In this document: positions 34,279-42,138 of the stretch, in pieces
How positions within the stretch are numbered: position 1 is the stretch's first letter
Layout of the letters: each line of letters opens with the position of its first letter
Source of the DNA: Pseudogracilibacillus sp037072025
GTDB taxonomy: Bacteria > Bacillota > Bacilli > Bacillales > Amphibacillaceae
Length of the DNA stretch: 64,000 nt
Reading direction: 5' to 3'
NCBI RefSeq assembly: GCF_037072025.1
Contig: NZ_JAXHDD010000018.1
Coordinates: 1 to 64,000 of the forward strand
Notes under the pieces: generated by a model
Database searches by the model: none
Told to the model about the DNA's origin: nothing
The model's input: only the letters and a program-made list of their open reading frames with translations
Translations under genes and position numbers: made by a program

Positions 34279-35007
34279 TCATTGTTTTAAATTGATGGAA
34301 TACTTATATTTATCTGATCGATATACCATTTTTGAAAACTCATATGCTATTCCATTTTCTAACCTAGCAACCCTATTAATTTTTAATACAGGTGTTTGGT
34401 TATCTATCTTTAATATTTCTGTATGCTTTTGACTAGGAATTGCTGCCTCTAGGGTTTCAGCAGAGTCTCCTATAATTACACCCTCACTTTCAAGAGCCGA
34501 ATATAATGACTCGGATGCAAAATTGTATTTTTTCAAATTAATTTTCGGTGTGAGATCAATATTCAAAAAGGTATCATGATAACCAATCGGGATACCATTC
34601 ACTAAACGAATTCTCTCTAACCTTAATATTTTACGTTCAGGATTAATATTCAATTGTCTTGCAACATTAGCATCTGTCACCATCTTTTCAGTTATAACTA
34701 TTGAATTAGTTGTATGCCCTTCCATTTCAATATCCTTTGTAAAACCCGTAATACCTGGTCGAGTCGGTTTATACTTTTCATCAGCAACATAGGTACCTTT
34801 TCCTTGCTTCCTCTCTAAAATCCCTTCAAAAACTAATTCTGTCAGAGCCTGTCTCACTGTTGTTCTACTTACTTCCAATGTTTTTTGTAATTCCATTTCC
34901 GTTGGTAGAACCTCACCGCGCTTCCATTCACCATTCTCTATCTTTTCAATAATTAAATCTTTTAATTGAATGTACAAAGGAAGTCGATTATCTCGATCTA
35001 TTAACAT
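34279..35007 (-). CDS. GntR-family transcriptional regulator (HutC/UTRA subfamily)
   Basis: A 242-residue GntR regulator. N-terminal winged helix, about residues 1-75: PLYIQLKDLIIEKIENGEWKRGEVLPTEMELQKTLEVSRTTVRQALTELVFEGILERKQGKGTYV. A UTRA effector domain fills the rest (EMVTDANVARQLNINPERKILRLERIRLVNGIPIGYHDTFLN). UTRA domains bind small sugars, amino acids or nucleosides. It precedes the ECF operon on the same strand, with a cre-like site in between, so it is the operon's likely specific regulator. An inverted repeat TGACA-11-TGTCA lies just upstream of its start. Confidence 0.92.
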   Translation of the reverse strand: MLIDRDNRLPLYIQLKDLIIEKIENGEWKRGEVLPTEMELQKTLEVSRTTVRQALTELVFEGILERKQGKGTYVADEKYKPTRPGITGFTKDIEMEGHTTNSIVITEKMVTDANVARQLNINPERKILRLERIRLVNGIPIGYHDTFLNIDLTPKINLKKYNFASESLYSALESEGVIIGDSAETLEAAIPSQKHTEILKIDNQTPVLKINRVARLENGIAYEFSKMVYRSDKYKYSINLKQ

Positions 35008-35036
35008 AGCAATATTCCTTTCCTATATTTTACAAT

Positions 35037-35057
35037 TGACACTATATCGCAATGTCA
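35037..35057. promoter_or_regulatory. inverted repeat upstream of gntR (possible operator)
   Basis: TGACA at 35037-35041 and TGTCA at 35053-35057 form an inverted repeat with an 11-nt spacer, 30 nt upstream of the GntR start. The 21-nt span suits a dimeric regulator, and autoregulation is common for GntR proteins, but the assignment is inference. Confidence 0.35.
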
Positions 35058-35059
35058 TG

Positions 35060-36083
35060 TTGTTACTACAAATTTTATCAATTTTCTTATCTGTTGTCAA
35101 TATTTTTTGATGCTTCACAACATAAACTATTAAAACGGTGTCCAATATTGTGCATACAATTAAGGGTAAATATCATCCGCAAAGTACGATATAGCAACAA
35201 TTATCTTTAATAACGATAAAAGAAGTAATAGATTGCTATAAAAAGATTGAGGTATCACATATTACATATAGGAAAATGAACATGGAGGTGTATTGAAGTG
35301 GAAAAATTCCATACAACATCTCCAATCTTCCAACAAGGGGATAATATCGTGATCTCTTAGTCATTCACAAATTATATCGCCATTAGGCGATTATTTTCGA
35401 AACCAAAAGCTCAAGCATTGAAAATCGTGCATCCCGCAAAGTACACGGTATATGACTGGGCAGACTGAAACTTGAAACCTTCATTAAAAAATTTATAAAA
35501 AGACACCGGTAAAAAATAACTAGTTTCAATATACATAGCAGGAATTAAATATTCGGATAAAAGGTTTTCCCACAGTTCTTTTAAAAATAAAATAAACTTT
35601 CTCCGAGACGGCTAAACTTTTCAGCATCTTTTTGTTTTGGGACTAATATAAATAGCATGGTCTCTAACCGAAAAACTTCTAGCCAATCTAAAAAATGTAG
35701 ATTTACTATCCTCTATTTTAAGCGATTTTTGATTTTCTTTTTTTAGAACATACTTGTGATTTCTGTTTCCTCAAAGAATAATTCATGGGTACAATGAAAG
35801 CATCAACGATTTTCTTTAAGGAAGTAATTGCTAGGGAATATGATATGAGCCGGGGTTATTAGGTAAATTTATTAGATCCGATTCACGTAAGGTAAGCGTC
35901 AAATTACCCCTACTTAATAAGGGATTATTTGACGCTTGCATTAAATTCTTATTTAAGATGTTTAAACTACCGCCTGCTAGAGCAGGTGGATTTCGACATA
36001 AATGTCAGCGACTAAGGTCGTCCTTCAGGATGAAGTCCTGCAAAAGTCCATAAGCTGAAGCCTACTCCTAGTTCTGACTAAAC
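35060..36083. other. long intergenic region with IS200-type hairpin and remnants
   Basis: About 1 kb without an intact gene. Near 35298 a GGAGGTG-led GTG opens a 20-codon frame ending TAG, and near 35410-35468 a stretch ending HPAKYTVYDWAD runs to a TGA; both look like stubs of lost genes and are not recognised. A stem-loop (GCGTCAAAT 35896-35904 with ATTTGACGC 35927-35935) and a hairpin CCGCCTGC-TAGA-GCAGGTGG (35970-35989) occur near the end, the latter resembling IS200/IS605 subterminal hairpins. The rest shows nothing identifiable. Confidence 0.5.
35896..35935 (+). terminator. stem-loop in intergenic region
   Basis: Arms GCGTCAAAT (35896-35904) and ATTTGACGC (35927-35935) are perfectly complementary, with a further CCCCT/AGGGA inner pairing (one mismatch). 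There is no T run after it in either direction, so termination is uncertain. It could be a transposon-associated hairpin. Confidence 0.35.
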
Positions 36084-36303
36084 TCATTCATCAATCTTGA
36101 AGTTTTCACCATTGCCTTCAGCGAATTGATTGGCAATATTATTTCTTATTATTTCTTCTGTCACTGTTCCAACGGTTGCACAAAAATATCCTTTAGCCCA
36201 AATACTTTTTTTAGTTCCGTGACTTATCCTGTAATTATTTTGATGATCGACCTTTTAGGTACTGCAAAACTTTGCTTGGTGCCGTAATTCCATCTATATT
36301 AGA
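35970..36303 (-). mobile_element. IS200/IS605-family remnant (tnpA C-terminal fragment)
   Basis: On the minus strand, 36084-36303 encodes the C-terminal part of a Y1 TnpA: IDGITAPSKVLQYLKGRSS, then after a frame break YRISHGTKKSIWAKGYFCATVGTVTEEIIRNN and the end GENFKIDE with a stop at 36084. The WAKGYF and Q-x-L-K-G-R elements are diagnostic. The GC-rich hairpin at 35970-35989 fits an element end. The N-terminal part with the catalytic His-hydrophobe-His motif is missing. No tnpB is present. It is a dead remnant that truncates an aldehyde dehydrogenase pseudogene. Confidence 0.75.
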
Positions 36304-36304
36304 A

Positions 36305-36715
36305 TGATTCACCATTTTGATCCAATCAATGAACCTGAACCTGTCACCATATTAATAATTTCCTTAGGAAGTTCAGCATCATGGAAACATTGAATTAATT
36401 TTGCACAAGGAATTGCAGCTTCACTTGCCGGCTTAATACTACTGTAATGCCATAAACTAACGCGGGAGCCATTTTCCATAAAGGAATAGCTACCGGAAAA
36501 CTCCAAGGAGTTATTACTTCGAAAACCTCTTAAGGGGCTCTTGTTGTGTACATAAGAGCATCCTTATCTGCAAAAGGTGCCACATCACCTACTGAACGTA
36601 AGTCCTCCCCAGCGTAATAACGTAATATTGCGACTCCATGAGCTGTTTCTCCCGTTTCTGATTCTGTCCATTGACCATTAATAAAATTTAAGTATGTGAT
36701 TACTAAACCTATACC
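36305..36715 (-). pseudogene. aldehyde dehydrogenase pseudogene, truncated and rearranged
   Basis: Minus-strand fragments read as an ALDH. The N-terminal NFINGQWTESETGET and AILRYYAGEDLRSVGDV, with VAPFADKDALMYTTRAP, match the opening of a semialdehyde dehydrogenase. Then ASEAAIPCAKLIQCFHDAELPKEIINMVTGSG follows in another frame with the intervening sequence damaged. The gene stops near what would be residue 170 of about 480, where IS200 sequence begins. The catalytic Cys and Glu regions are absent. It directly follows the ornithine cyclodeaminase-like stub, with AAGGAGG between them, so the two were once one operon. The closest class by sequence is 2,5-dioxovalerate/alpha-ketoglutaric semialdehyde dehydrogenase, an inference. 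Confidence 0.75.
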
Positions 36716-36732
36716 TCCTTGGTGGTGTAAAA

Positions 36733-36870
36733 TCACCTGTTTTCTTTTAATTTTTCATATACTAATTTGGTCGCCAATACATCGAGAATAGCTACACCTA
36801 CTGATTTAAATATCGTTACACTGTTTTTTATACTTTCCTTCTCACCATTTAAAACTAACTTTTTGTTACT
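36733..36870 (-). pseudogene. C-terminal stub of an ornithine cyclodeaminase/mu-crystallin-family gene
   Basis: The minus-strand frame reads LVLNGEKESIKNSVTIFKSVG, then VAILDVLATKLVYEKLKENR and TGA (36733-36735). This matches the C-terminus of ornithine cyclodeaminase, alanine dehydrogenase-like or delta-pyrroline-2-carboxylate reductase-type proteins, where FKSVG is conserved. Everything N-terminal is missing; the sequence upstream changes into the IS66 end near 36870-36900. The stub and the ALDH remnant were probably one catabolic operon cut by the IS66 insertion. Confidence 0.65.
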
Positions 36871-36908
36871 ATTCACAGTCAAAATTTAATGTTGCGTTTT
36901 TTTTGGGC

Positions 36909-36938
36909 CAAAAGTTATTCACAAGTGGATAACTTTTG
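36909..36938 (+). terminator. perfect stem-loop at the IS66 end
   Basis: CAAAAGTTAT (36909-36918) and ATAACTTTTG (36929-36938) form a perfect 10-bp stem with a 10-nt loop, followed by ACCTTTTTTT on the plus strand. This is a good intrinsic-terminator form. It lies upstream of the IS66 transposase, where it would block read-through into the element. Confidence 0.6.
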
Positions 36939-37052
36939 ACCTTTTTTTCGCTATCCGCAGATTGAAATCTGTGGATGCATATGGGTTGAAAATGTGATAA
37001 GGTAGCCTTTGAAGATACATAAAATAGATTTTTGGGAAGAGGAGTACGACAC

Positions 37053-37967
37053 ATGGCTGGTGGAAATTATCACAATCAACTTTACAACGACTATGTCACT
37101 TTAACGGAAAAATATGAAGCGCTCATCGCTGAACTAAAAAAACAAACCGCACAGCATAAAGCTGATTGGGAAGAGATGCAACGATTAACCAAACAGATTG
37201 AACAAAAAGATAAAATGAATGACAAACTCATAAAAGAAAATATAGAACTAGCTAAACAGGTGGAAGCTCTCATAAAAGAAGTCGCTCGTTTGAATCAAAT
37301 CAATGGCATGGATGGCACCAATAGCGGTTTACCTACCAGTCAAACTCCGATTCAAAAGAAAAAGCACGTTCCTAATAGTCTTACTCAATCAAAGAAAAAG
37401 AAAGGTGGTCAACCAGGACATAAAAAGCATACGCTCAAGAAATTCGATGAACAAGAAATCAATGCGTATGAGGAACATAAAGTCGTGGAATGTCCACATT
37501 GTCAAGGAACGGTTGAAAAAATTGCTGATGGAAAAACCAAGGATGAATTTGACTATGAGGTCGTCCTTGTCAAAAAACGCCATCGTTTTCCCGTGTACCA
37601 GTGTACGAATTGTCATAAGAAAACACACACGCCCACCCCAGTTCGTTTGAAAGAAGAAAATCAATATGGTCCACATGTTCAAGCTATGGCACTGACTTTT
37701 ATGAATGAAGGAAATGTGAGCATTAATAAAACACAAGAGATGATCAAAGGATTTACGTTTAGCGAGATGGTTCCAAGTGAAGGCTATCTAGCTAAACCAC
37801 AACGACGTGCTGCCAAAACATTAGCTCCTTTTTCGGAAGAGATGCGCAAGCATCTCCTCACACAGTCGCTGATTCATTGGGACGATACGGTCATCATGGT
37901 GAATCAGCATCGTGCTTGTCTGCGCTTTTATGGAGATAAACATCTAGATCTCTATATTTCTGATTGA
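37053..37967 (+). pseudogene. IS66-family transposase (TnpC) fragment
   Basis: An open frame of 304 residues from ATG 37053 (GGAAGAGGAG 8 nt upstream). It has the IS66 layout: a long N-terminal coiled coil (about 8-90), the linker KGGQPGHKKHTL near 117-128, a zinc-binding segment CPHCQGTVEKI with CTNCHKKTHTP near 148-201, and the start of the catalytic domain, LIHWDDTVIMVNQHRACLRFYGDKH (first Asp) near 271-295. It ends at TGA 37967 where the family continues to about 480-520 residues. The second Asp and the Glu are missing, so it is inactive. TnpA and TnpB helper genes are absent. The 3' break abuts the decayed transaldolase-like gene. Confidence 0.85.
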
Positions 37968-38611
37968 TCTCATTTTAATGAATGTTCGAATGCCTGATTG
38001 AATACTAGATAACGTACTAATCTTATTCGGTACATTCTTCCAATCTTCTAAAAACTGCTGGATTCCATTATCAGTTAATGGATGTTTCCATAATTTTGGT
38101 AGAAGGGACCCAGGGATTGTAGCGATATCTGCACCTGAAATAGCTGCTTTTTCCAAATGTCCAATACTTCTAATACTAGCAATAATAATTTTTGCATCGA
38201 ATTGATAGTTTGCTAATGTTACTTTTAAATTTTGGATTAATTCAATTCCGTCTTCCCCGATATCATCTACTCTTCCAACAAATGGACTAATATATGTTGC
38301 CCCTGCTTTTGCAGCTATTAATCCTTGAGAAACTGAAAAAACAAGTGTCACATTCGTTTTAATTCCTTCTTTTGGTAAAATATTTACTGCCTCAAGTCCT
38401 GCTTCCGTCATAGGAATTTTTACTACAACATTTGATGCCCATATGGCGATATCTCTTGCTTCTTCCACCGTTAGGCCAAAACTTCCGCGCTTACAGGTCC
38501 GTCCACAATACTACAAATTTCTTTGATCGTTTCTTTAAAGTCCCTATTTTCTTTAGCAATAATGGAAGGGTTTGTTGTTATACCGTCAACTAAGCCTAAG
38601 CGATTAATCCT
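37944..38611 (-). pseudogene. fructose-6-phosphate aldolase/transaldolase-like gene, frameshifted and truncated
   Basis: The minus strand encodes most of a 215-residue FSA/TalC-like transaldolase. LGLVDGITTNPSIIAKENRD, then VDGPVSAEV, then after a one-base loss near 38472 LTVEEARDIAIWASNVVVKIPMT (Lys as Schiff base), TNVTLVFSVSQGLIAAKAGATYISPFVGRVDD, and KIIIASIRSIGHLEKAAISGADIATIPGS. The N-terminal 10-15 residues (MKFFIDTAN-type) are missing. The 3' end past WKNVPNK is non-homologous and runs into IS66 DNA. Once an aldolase in sugar-phosphate metabolism; now broken. Confidence 0.8.
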
Positions 38612-38614
38612 ATG

Positions 38615-38852
38615 GTAGCCATTGATTACGGAAAAGAAGCGATCATTAAGCCAGATTGGAAACGTATATTTGATGACGAAGTGAAAACATCGCCTTAGCC
38701 GCTTCTTCCGGTATACCCTTTTTAACTACTTCATCTAAACTTTCTTTAAGAAGAGTTCCAATCATACATGTGACTACTTCAACATTCCAAGAATCCGTAT
38801 CTTTCTCGAATATGAAAGACACATCCAGATGACTATTCACACGTTTTATCAC
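38615..38852 (-). pseudogene. ApnO-like (D-apionate oxidoisomerase-type) C-terminal remnant with internal inversion
   Basis: Minus-strand 38689-38852 reads DVSFIFEKDTDSWNVEVVTC, then IGTLLKESLDEVVKKGIPEEAAKAM, which resembles the C-terminal domain of ApnO-like/6-phosphogluconate-dehydrogenase-like oxidoreductases. The expected last segment appears on the other strand: plus-strand 38615-38690 reads VAIDYGKEAIIKPDWKRIFDD, the likely protein end. The junction near 38686-38691 therefore marks a small inversion. The N-terminal NAD domain is absent. Identity is inferred from pattern memory and is not certain. Confidence 0.5.
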
Positions 38853-39565
38853 GGTTCGATTATAGTAAATATGCTATTTCCCACTAATCTAGAATATCAA
38901 TGGAGATTAAAGTGTGTAAAATCTTCCCTTAGCGATATACAAATTCCCAGTGCTAGGACATTCAGTCGCTCCCTCGTACTTTCTTCCATACCTCTTGCCG
39001 TACTAACTTTTTGAGCAAGCTCATATCTTTTTTCCATCCACCATTTGCCTTTTCAAGCTATTTTCCAGATACAGGGTAACGACATTTCCTTTGAAATTGC
39101 GAAAAACAATTTTATAAACGGTTTTCTTCCTTATCCTTTCATATTTTGTTTTTCAATGACGGATTTTAAGACATTGTTATCGTATTTATACAGTTCTTTT
39201 TGGTAGTTAATAAATTTCCCTTCTTTTCTAGTCCCTTATTCCAATTGTAAGTGTAAGACATAGAAAATTACCCAGGAAACTTGCAAACAAAAAATTGAGA
39301 ATAAAGAATCCTATATTATTATCACTCAAAGTTTTTCCGCTAATGTATCTTAAATTAATAAGTGTAAATACTTTTTTTATTGCAAGTTTCGGATAAAAGA
39401 GTAACAGCTTCATAAAGATCTCAATGGATTCAGACGGAAACCACCAGTCTCAGCACAAGAAAAGTTTTTTTACTTGAAGACTAAAATTACTAATTGCTAC
39501 GAAAAGCTATAAAGTACAAGGCTAATCATTGTACAGCTAGTGAGCTACAGTATAATAACATGTTT
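38853..39565 (-). other. intergenic region, small unrecognised reading frame
   Basis: About 710 nt without a supported gene. A 46-codon minus-strand frame at 38897-39037 (MEKRYELAQKVSTARGMEE, then TRERLNVLALGICISL) looks protein-like, but I do not recognise it and it has no upstream Shine-Dalgarno. The remainder is AT-rich and degenerate; no repeats or element ends stand out. Confidence 0.35.
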
Positions 39566-40513
39566 TTATTTATTTTTGGCAATTTTGTTTGCTGTTTTCT
39601 GATCCGTAATCAGAACATCTATAAACTCCCCTTTTAAAGCTGCTAACAAGCTCTCTGCTTTTTTTTCTCCACAGACAACTGCAATAACCCTGTTAATATT
39701 TTTAAGACTTTCTAAAGATATCCCTATTACTTGTTTATCCAAAATATCATGCAATGGGATGCCATTTTTGTCAAAAAAACGGAAGCCTAAATCTCCGGTT
39801 ACTCCTTTGTGTTTCATTATTTCTTTATCCTCTTGTTGAATATACCCTAACCTTTCTAAGGTAGATTCTTCATAGGGATTACCTATACTAATAAGTGCAG
39901 TATCTACTTTTTCTCCTTCTTTTAGAACAAGATCAATATCCTCCATGCCGATTAGTCTATCATATAATTCTTTGGATTCTACTATTGCAGGTACATATAA
40001 ATAAGCACAGTCTCCCCCCACTTTATTTGACAACTCATAAGCTAATTGATTAGCATGTATCTCCACTTGTTTTCTTCCCATACCACCTTCAAGAGGAACT
40101 ATTTTTATTTCTTCCCTTGCTTCATAGGGAAACTCTCTCACAAGAGATGCTAGAGTTTTTCCCCAAGAAATACCTAAACTTTTTATATTATTCAGGTTTT
40201 TAGCTATATAATTTGCTCCTGCTTTAGCGACTGCATTAATCACTTCCTCTTCCGAGTCACTAACGGATGGAACAACTAAAACATCTTCTAAGTTAAATTT
40301 TTTTTCAATTGTTTCTTCTAAATTAACAGTATGATAAGTTTTGTCATTTATATAAACTTGAATAATACCAATTTCTTTAGCTTTCTGTAAATATTTAGAA
40401 ATAACTGGCCGTGAAACTGAAAACTTTTTCGCGATTTTTTCTTGTGTCCAATTATGATTATAATAAAGGTTTGCAATCTTAACCAACTGTCTTCTCATTT
40501 CCCAATTTACCAT
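39566..40513 (-). CDS. SorC/DeoR-type sugar-binding transcriptional regulator
   Basis: A 315-residue SorC-family regulator (LsrR/DeoR-CggR type). N-terminal helix-turn-helix NWTQEKIAKKFSVSRPVISKYLQKAKEIGIIQVYI near residues 21-55, then the sugar-binding domain with LGISWGKTLASLVREFP near 112-128 (family GxSWGxT), VPLEGGMG near 138-145, NPYEESTLERLGY near 216-228 and a C-terminal region. Effectors in this family are phosphorylated sugars such as phospho-AI-2 (LsrR) or sugar phosphates. It has no intact catabolic gene on its own strand immediately downstream; the decayed transaldolase and ApnO-like genes lie there, so it may now serve the LsrK-like/RbsABC-like locus at 47283-53195. Confidence 0.92.
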   Translation of the reverse strand: MVNWEMRRQLVKIANLYYNHNWTQEKIAKKFSVSRPVISKYLQKAKEIGIIQVYINDKTYHTVNLEETIEKKFNLEDVLVVPSVSDSEEEVINAVAKAGANYIAKNLNNIKSLGISWGKTLASLVREFPYEAREEIKIVPLEGGMGRKQVEIHANQLAYELSNKVGGDCAYLYVPAIVESKELYDRLIGMEDIDLVLKEGEKVDTALISIGNPYEESTLERLGYIQQEDKEIMKHKGVTGDLGFRFFDKNGIPLHDILDKQVIGISLESLKNINRVIAVVCGEKKAESLLAALKGEFIDVLITDQKTANKIAKNK

Positions 40514-40782
40514 TGTTAGCTCCTTTTAAATTTATTCAAAATCTATATTCAATTACTTATTTTTTATTTAATCGAACATACTTAAATAATTTTTTGTGAA
40601 ATAATTTATTATATTCTTTTATAATTTTTAGTACTTGAATCAATTTCATAATTACTATTATTAAAAATACAAAGACTTACAGAATTTTAAATATGAAATT
40701 TTTTAAAATTTAAACTCCACTCCTTAATTTGCAATAATAAATGCAACACTCTTTGTGAAACCAGTATATAAGGTTTTTCTGT

Positions 40783-40824
40783 AATTTGTAGATTGTGTGG
40801 CCTAGGCCACACAATCTACAAATT
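40783..40824. repeat. 42-bp perfect palindrome at the transposase stop codon
   Basis: From AATTTGTAGATTGTGTGGCC (40783-40802) to its exact complement (40805-40824), with the TA of TAG at the centre. The minus-strand left half encodes the last transposase residues (KFVDCVA) and the stop codon falls on the axis. Such a hairpin would end transcription or fold the 3' end; no T run follows on the minus strand. Exact length and position are read directly from the sequence. Confidence 0.85.
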
Positions 40825-41754
40825 TCGCGAACATTTCGCTCGGTGTTTGGTAGTCTAATATTTTCCGAGGAAGTGTGTTCATCTGTGACGCTCGTTTGAT
40901 CCTCTTTCCCATGAAGCATAAGGATGTGCAAAATAAACGTCAATTTGAAGCTTTTTACCCTGCTCTGATAGCTCGCTAAATTCCGAACCATTATCTGCTG
41001 TAATGCTTTTAAAGACATTCTGAACTTCCGGAAATTCCGCATAAATATCTTGTAGGGCATCTGTGACAGCCGAGGCCGTTTTACTTTGAATACGTCGGAT
41101 AATTTTATGACGTGTCTTTCTTTCTACCAGCGTCAGTAAAGCATCATCATTTGATTTGTGACCAAGGACTGTATCGATTTCCCAATGTACAAATTCTTCT
41201 CTAGTTTCTATCGATTCAGGACGTTCTTCAATGCTGGTTCCAAGTATTTTTTTATGTTCCCGTGATTTTGTCGACTTGGTTGAACGGCGGAGTTTCATTG
41301 CCAAATCCATATTGATTACCGATAATTTACCTTCATCGATCCAGTTATATAAAGTCTTTGTGGAAGGAATCTATTCAAATTTTTCCTGCCTTTTTGCATA
41401 ACCAACAACCGCAACAGGTGACCAATCATCTTCTAAAATCTTCTCCTCTGCGAAATTAATGGATTCCCAGGCAGTTATCACAGTAGAGTGAGCTCCACAA
41501 TTTTCACGGTTTTCTTCGTAAACACGTACACCAACGTCCGGGAAATATTTCGTATAAGGCTTCCGAAATGTATCAATTTGCTGGACTCTACCACGTTTCT
41601 TTTCACGGGAAATTGTACTAACATTGCGTCCCATTCTTCTTCCTATTTCCCTTAGTGATACGCCTTCACCGATATAGGCGGCTATTTGCCCTCTTTCAAT
41701 TTCCGTTAAATGTGTAAATGTGCGTTTTTTTGTGTTAGAATCAACCTGAGTCAT
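40802..41754 (-). pseudogene. IS30-family transposase, nonsense mutation and deletion
   Basis: An IS30-family transposase. The N-terminal part THLTEIERGQIAAYIGEGVSLREIGRRMGRNVSTISREKKRG is the diagnostic helix-turn-helix. After RQEKFE, the frame meets TAG (41371-41373) and continues in the same frame with IPSTKTLYNWIDEGKLSVI. The rve core reads EIDTVLGHKSNDDALLTLVERKTRH (first Asp), SITADNGSEFSE (second Asp) and YFAHPYASWERGSNER (Glu). After NERHR a deletion joins ASQMNTLPRKILDYQTPSEMF in another frame. Thus at least two inactivating lesions. ATG 41754 has GGAGGG upstream. Confidence 0.85.
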
Positions 41755-41856
41755 CGTGAATTCCCTCCGTATTTTTTTTGTTTTGTCAACCTTAACTATA
41801 CGTGGTTTCACGATGGCTTTCTATTTATTTAGCTGTTGCATTTGATTTTACAATGA

Positions 41857-42138
41857 ACCAAAATTTAAACTCAAATTTAAAAATTTAATAGTTTGATTTT
41901 TATGCATTAATGCAATCCGTTTCAACTTTGAAGCATTATAAATAAACGTAACGATATAAAAGTGAACTTTAGGCGCACTTTCCGATAACGGACATTGATA
42001 AGTTGAAAGAACTCCTTTAAATAGGCATTGATCAGTCTTTGATCAACTACCATTATACAAGATTTGGGGAGGGTTGCCTTTTTTGTACCTTGAAACCCCT
42101 ACCCAGTAAAGACTAGAATTCTGAAATATACCCACTTA
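41857..42138. other. intergenic gap between IS30 and the dehydrogenase operon
   Basis: 282 nt of AT-rich sequence, ending close to the lpd stop. A GGGGAGGGTTGCC tract lies near 42066-42078. I see no convincing terminator or reading frame; the lpd transcript presumably ends here. Confidence 0.4.

Larger units (their letters stand above)
40725..41856 (-). mobile_element. IS30-family insertion sequence, inactive
   Basis: A single transposase gene is flanked by imperfect inverted repeats: AATTTGCAATAATAAATGCAACA near 40726-40748 and, at 41834-41855, a tract whose complement reads CATTGTAAAATCAAATGCAACA. The shared core is AAATGCAACA. The ends fit an IS30-family element of about 1.1 kb. The transposase has a nonsense codon and a deletion, so it is dead. 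Target duplications could not be confirmed. Confidence 0.75.

Noticed and set aside
38646..38852. 68-residue intact-looking ORF
   Set aside because: Its last 13 residues (FSLRHQIYVSNLA) are the antisense of the inverted segment; only the first part resembles a real protein, so it is treated as a remnant.
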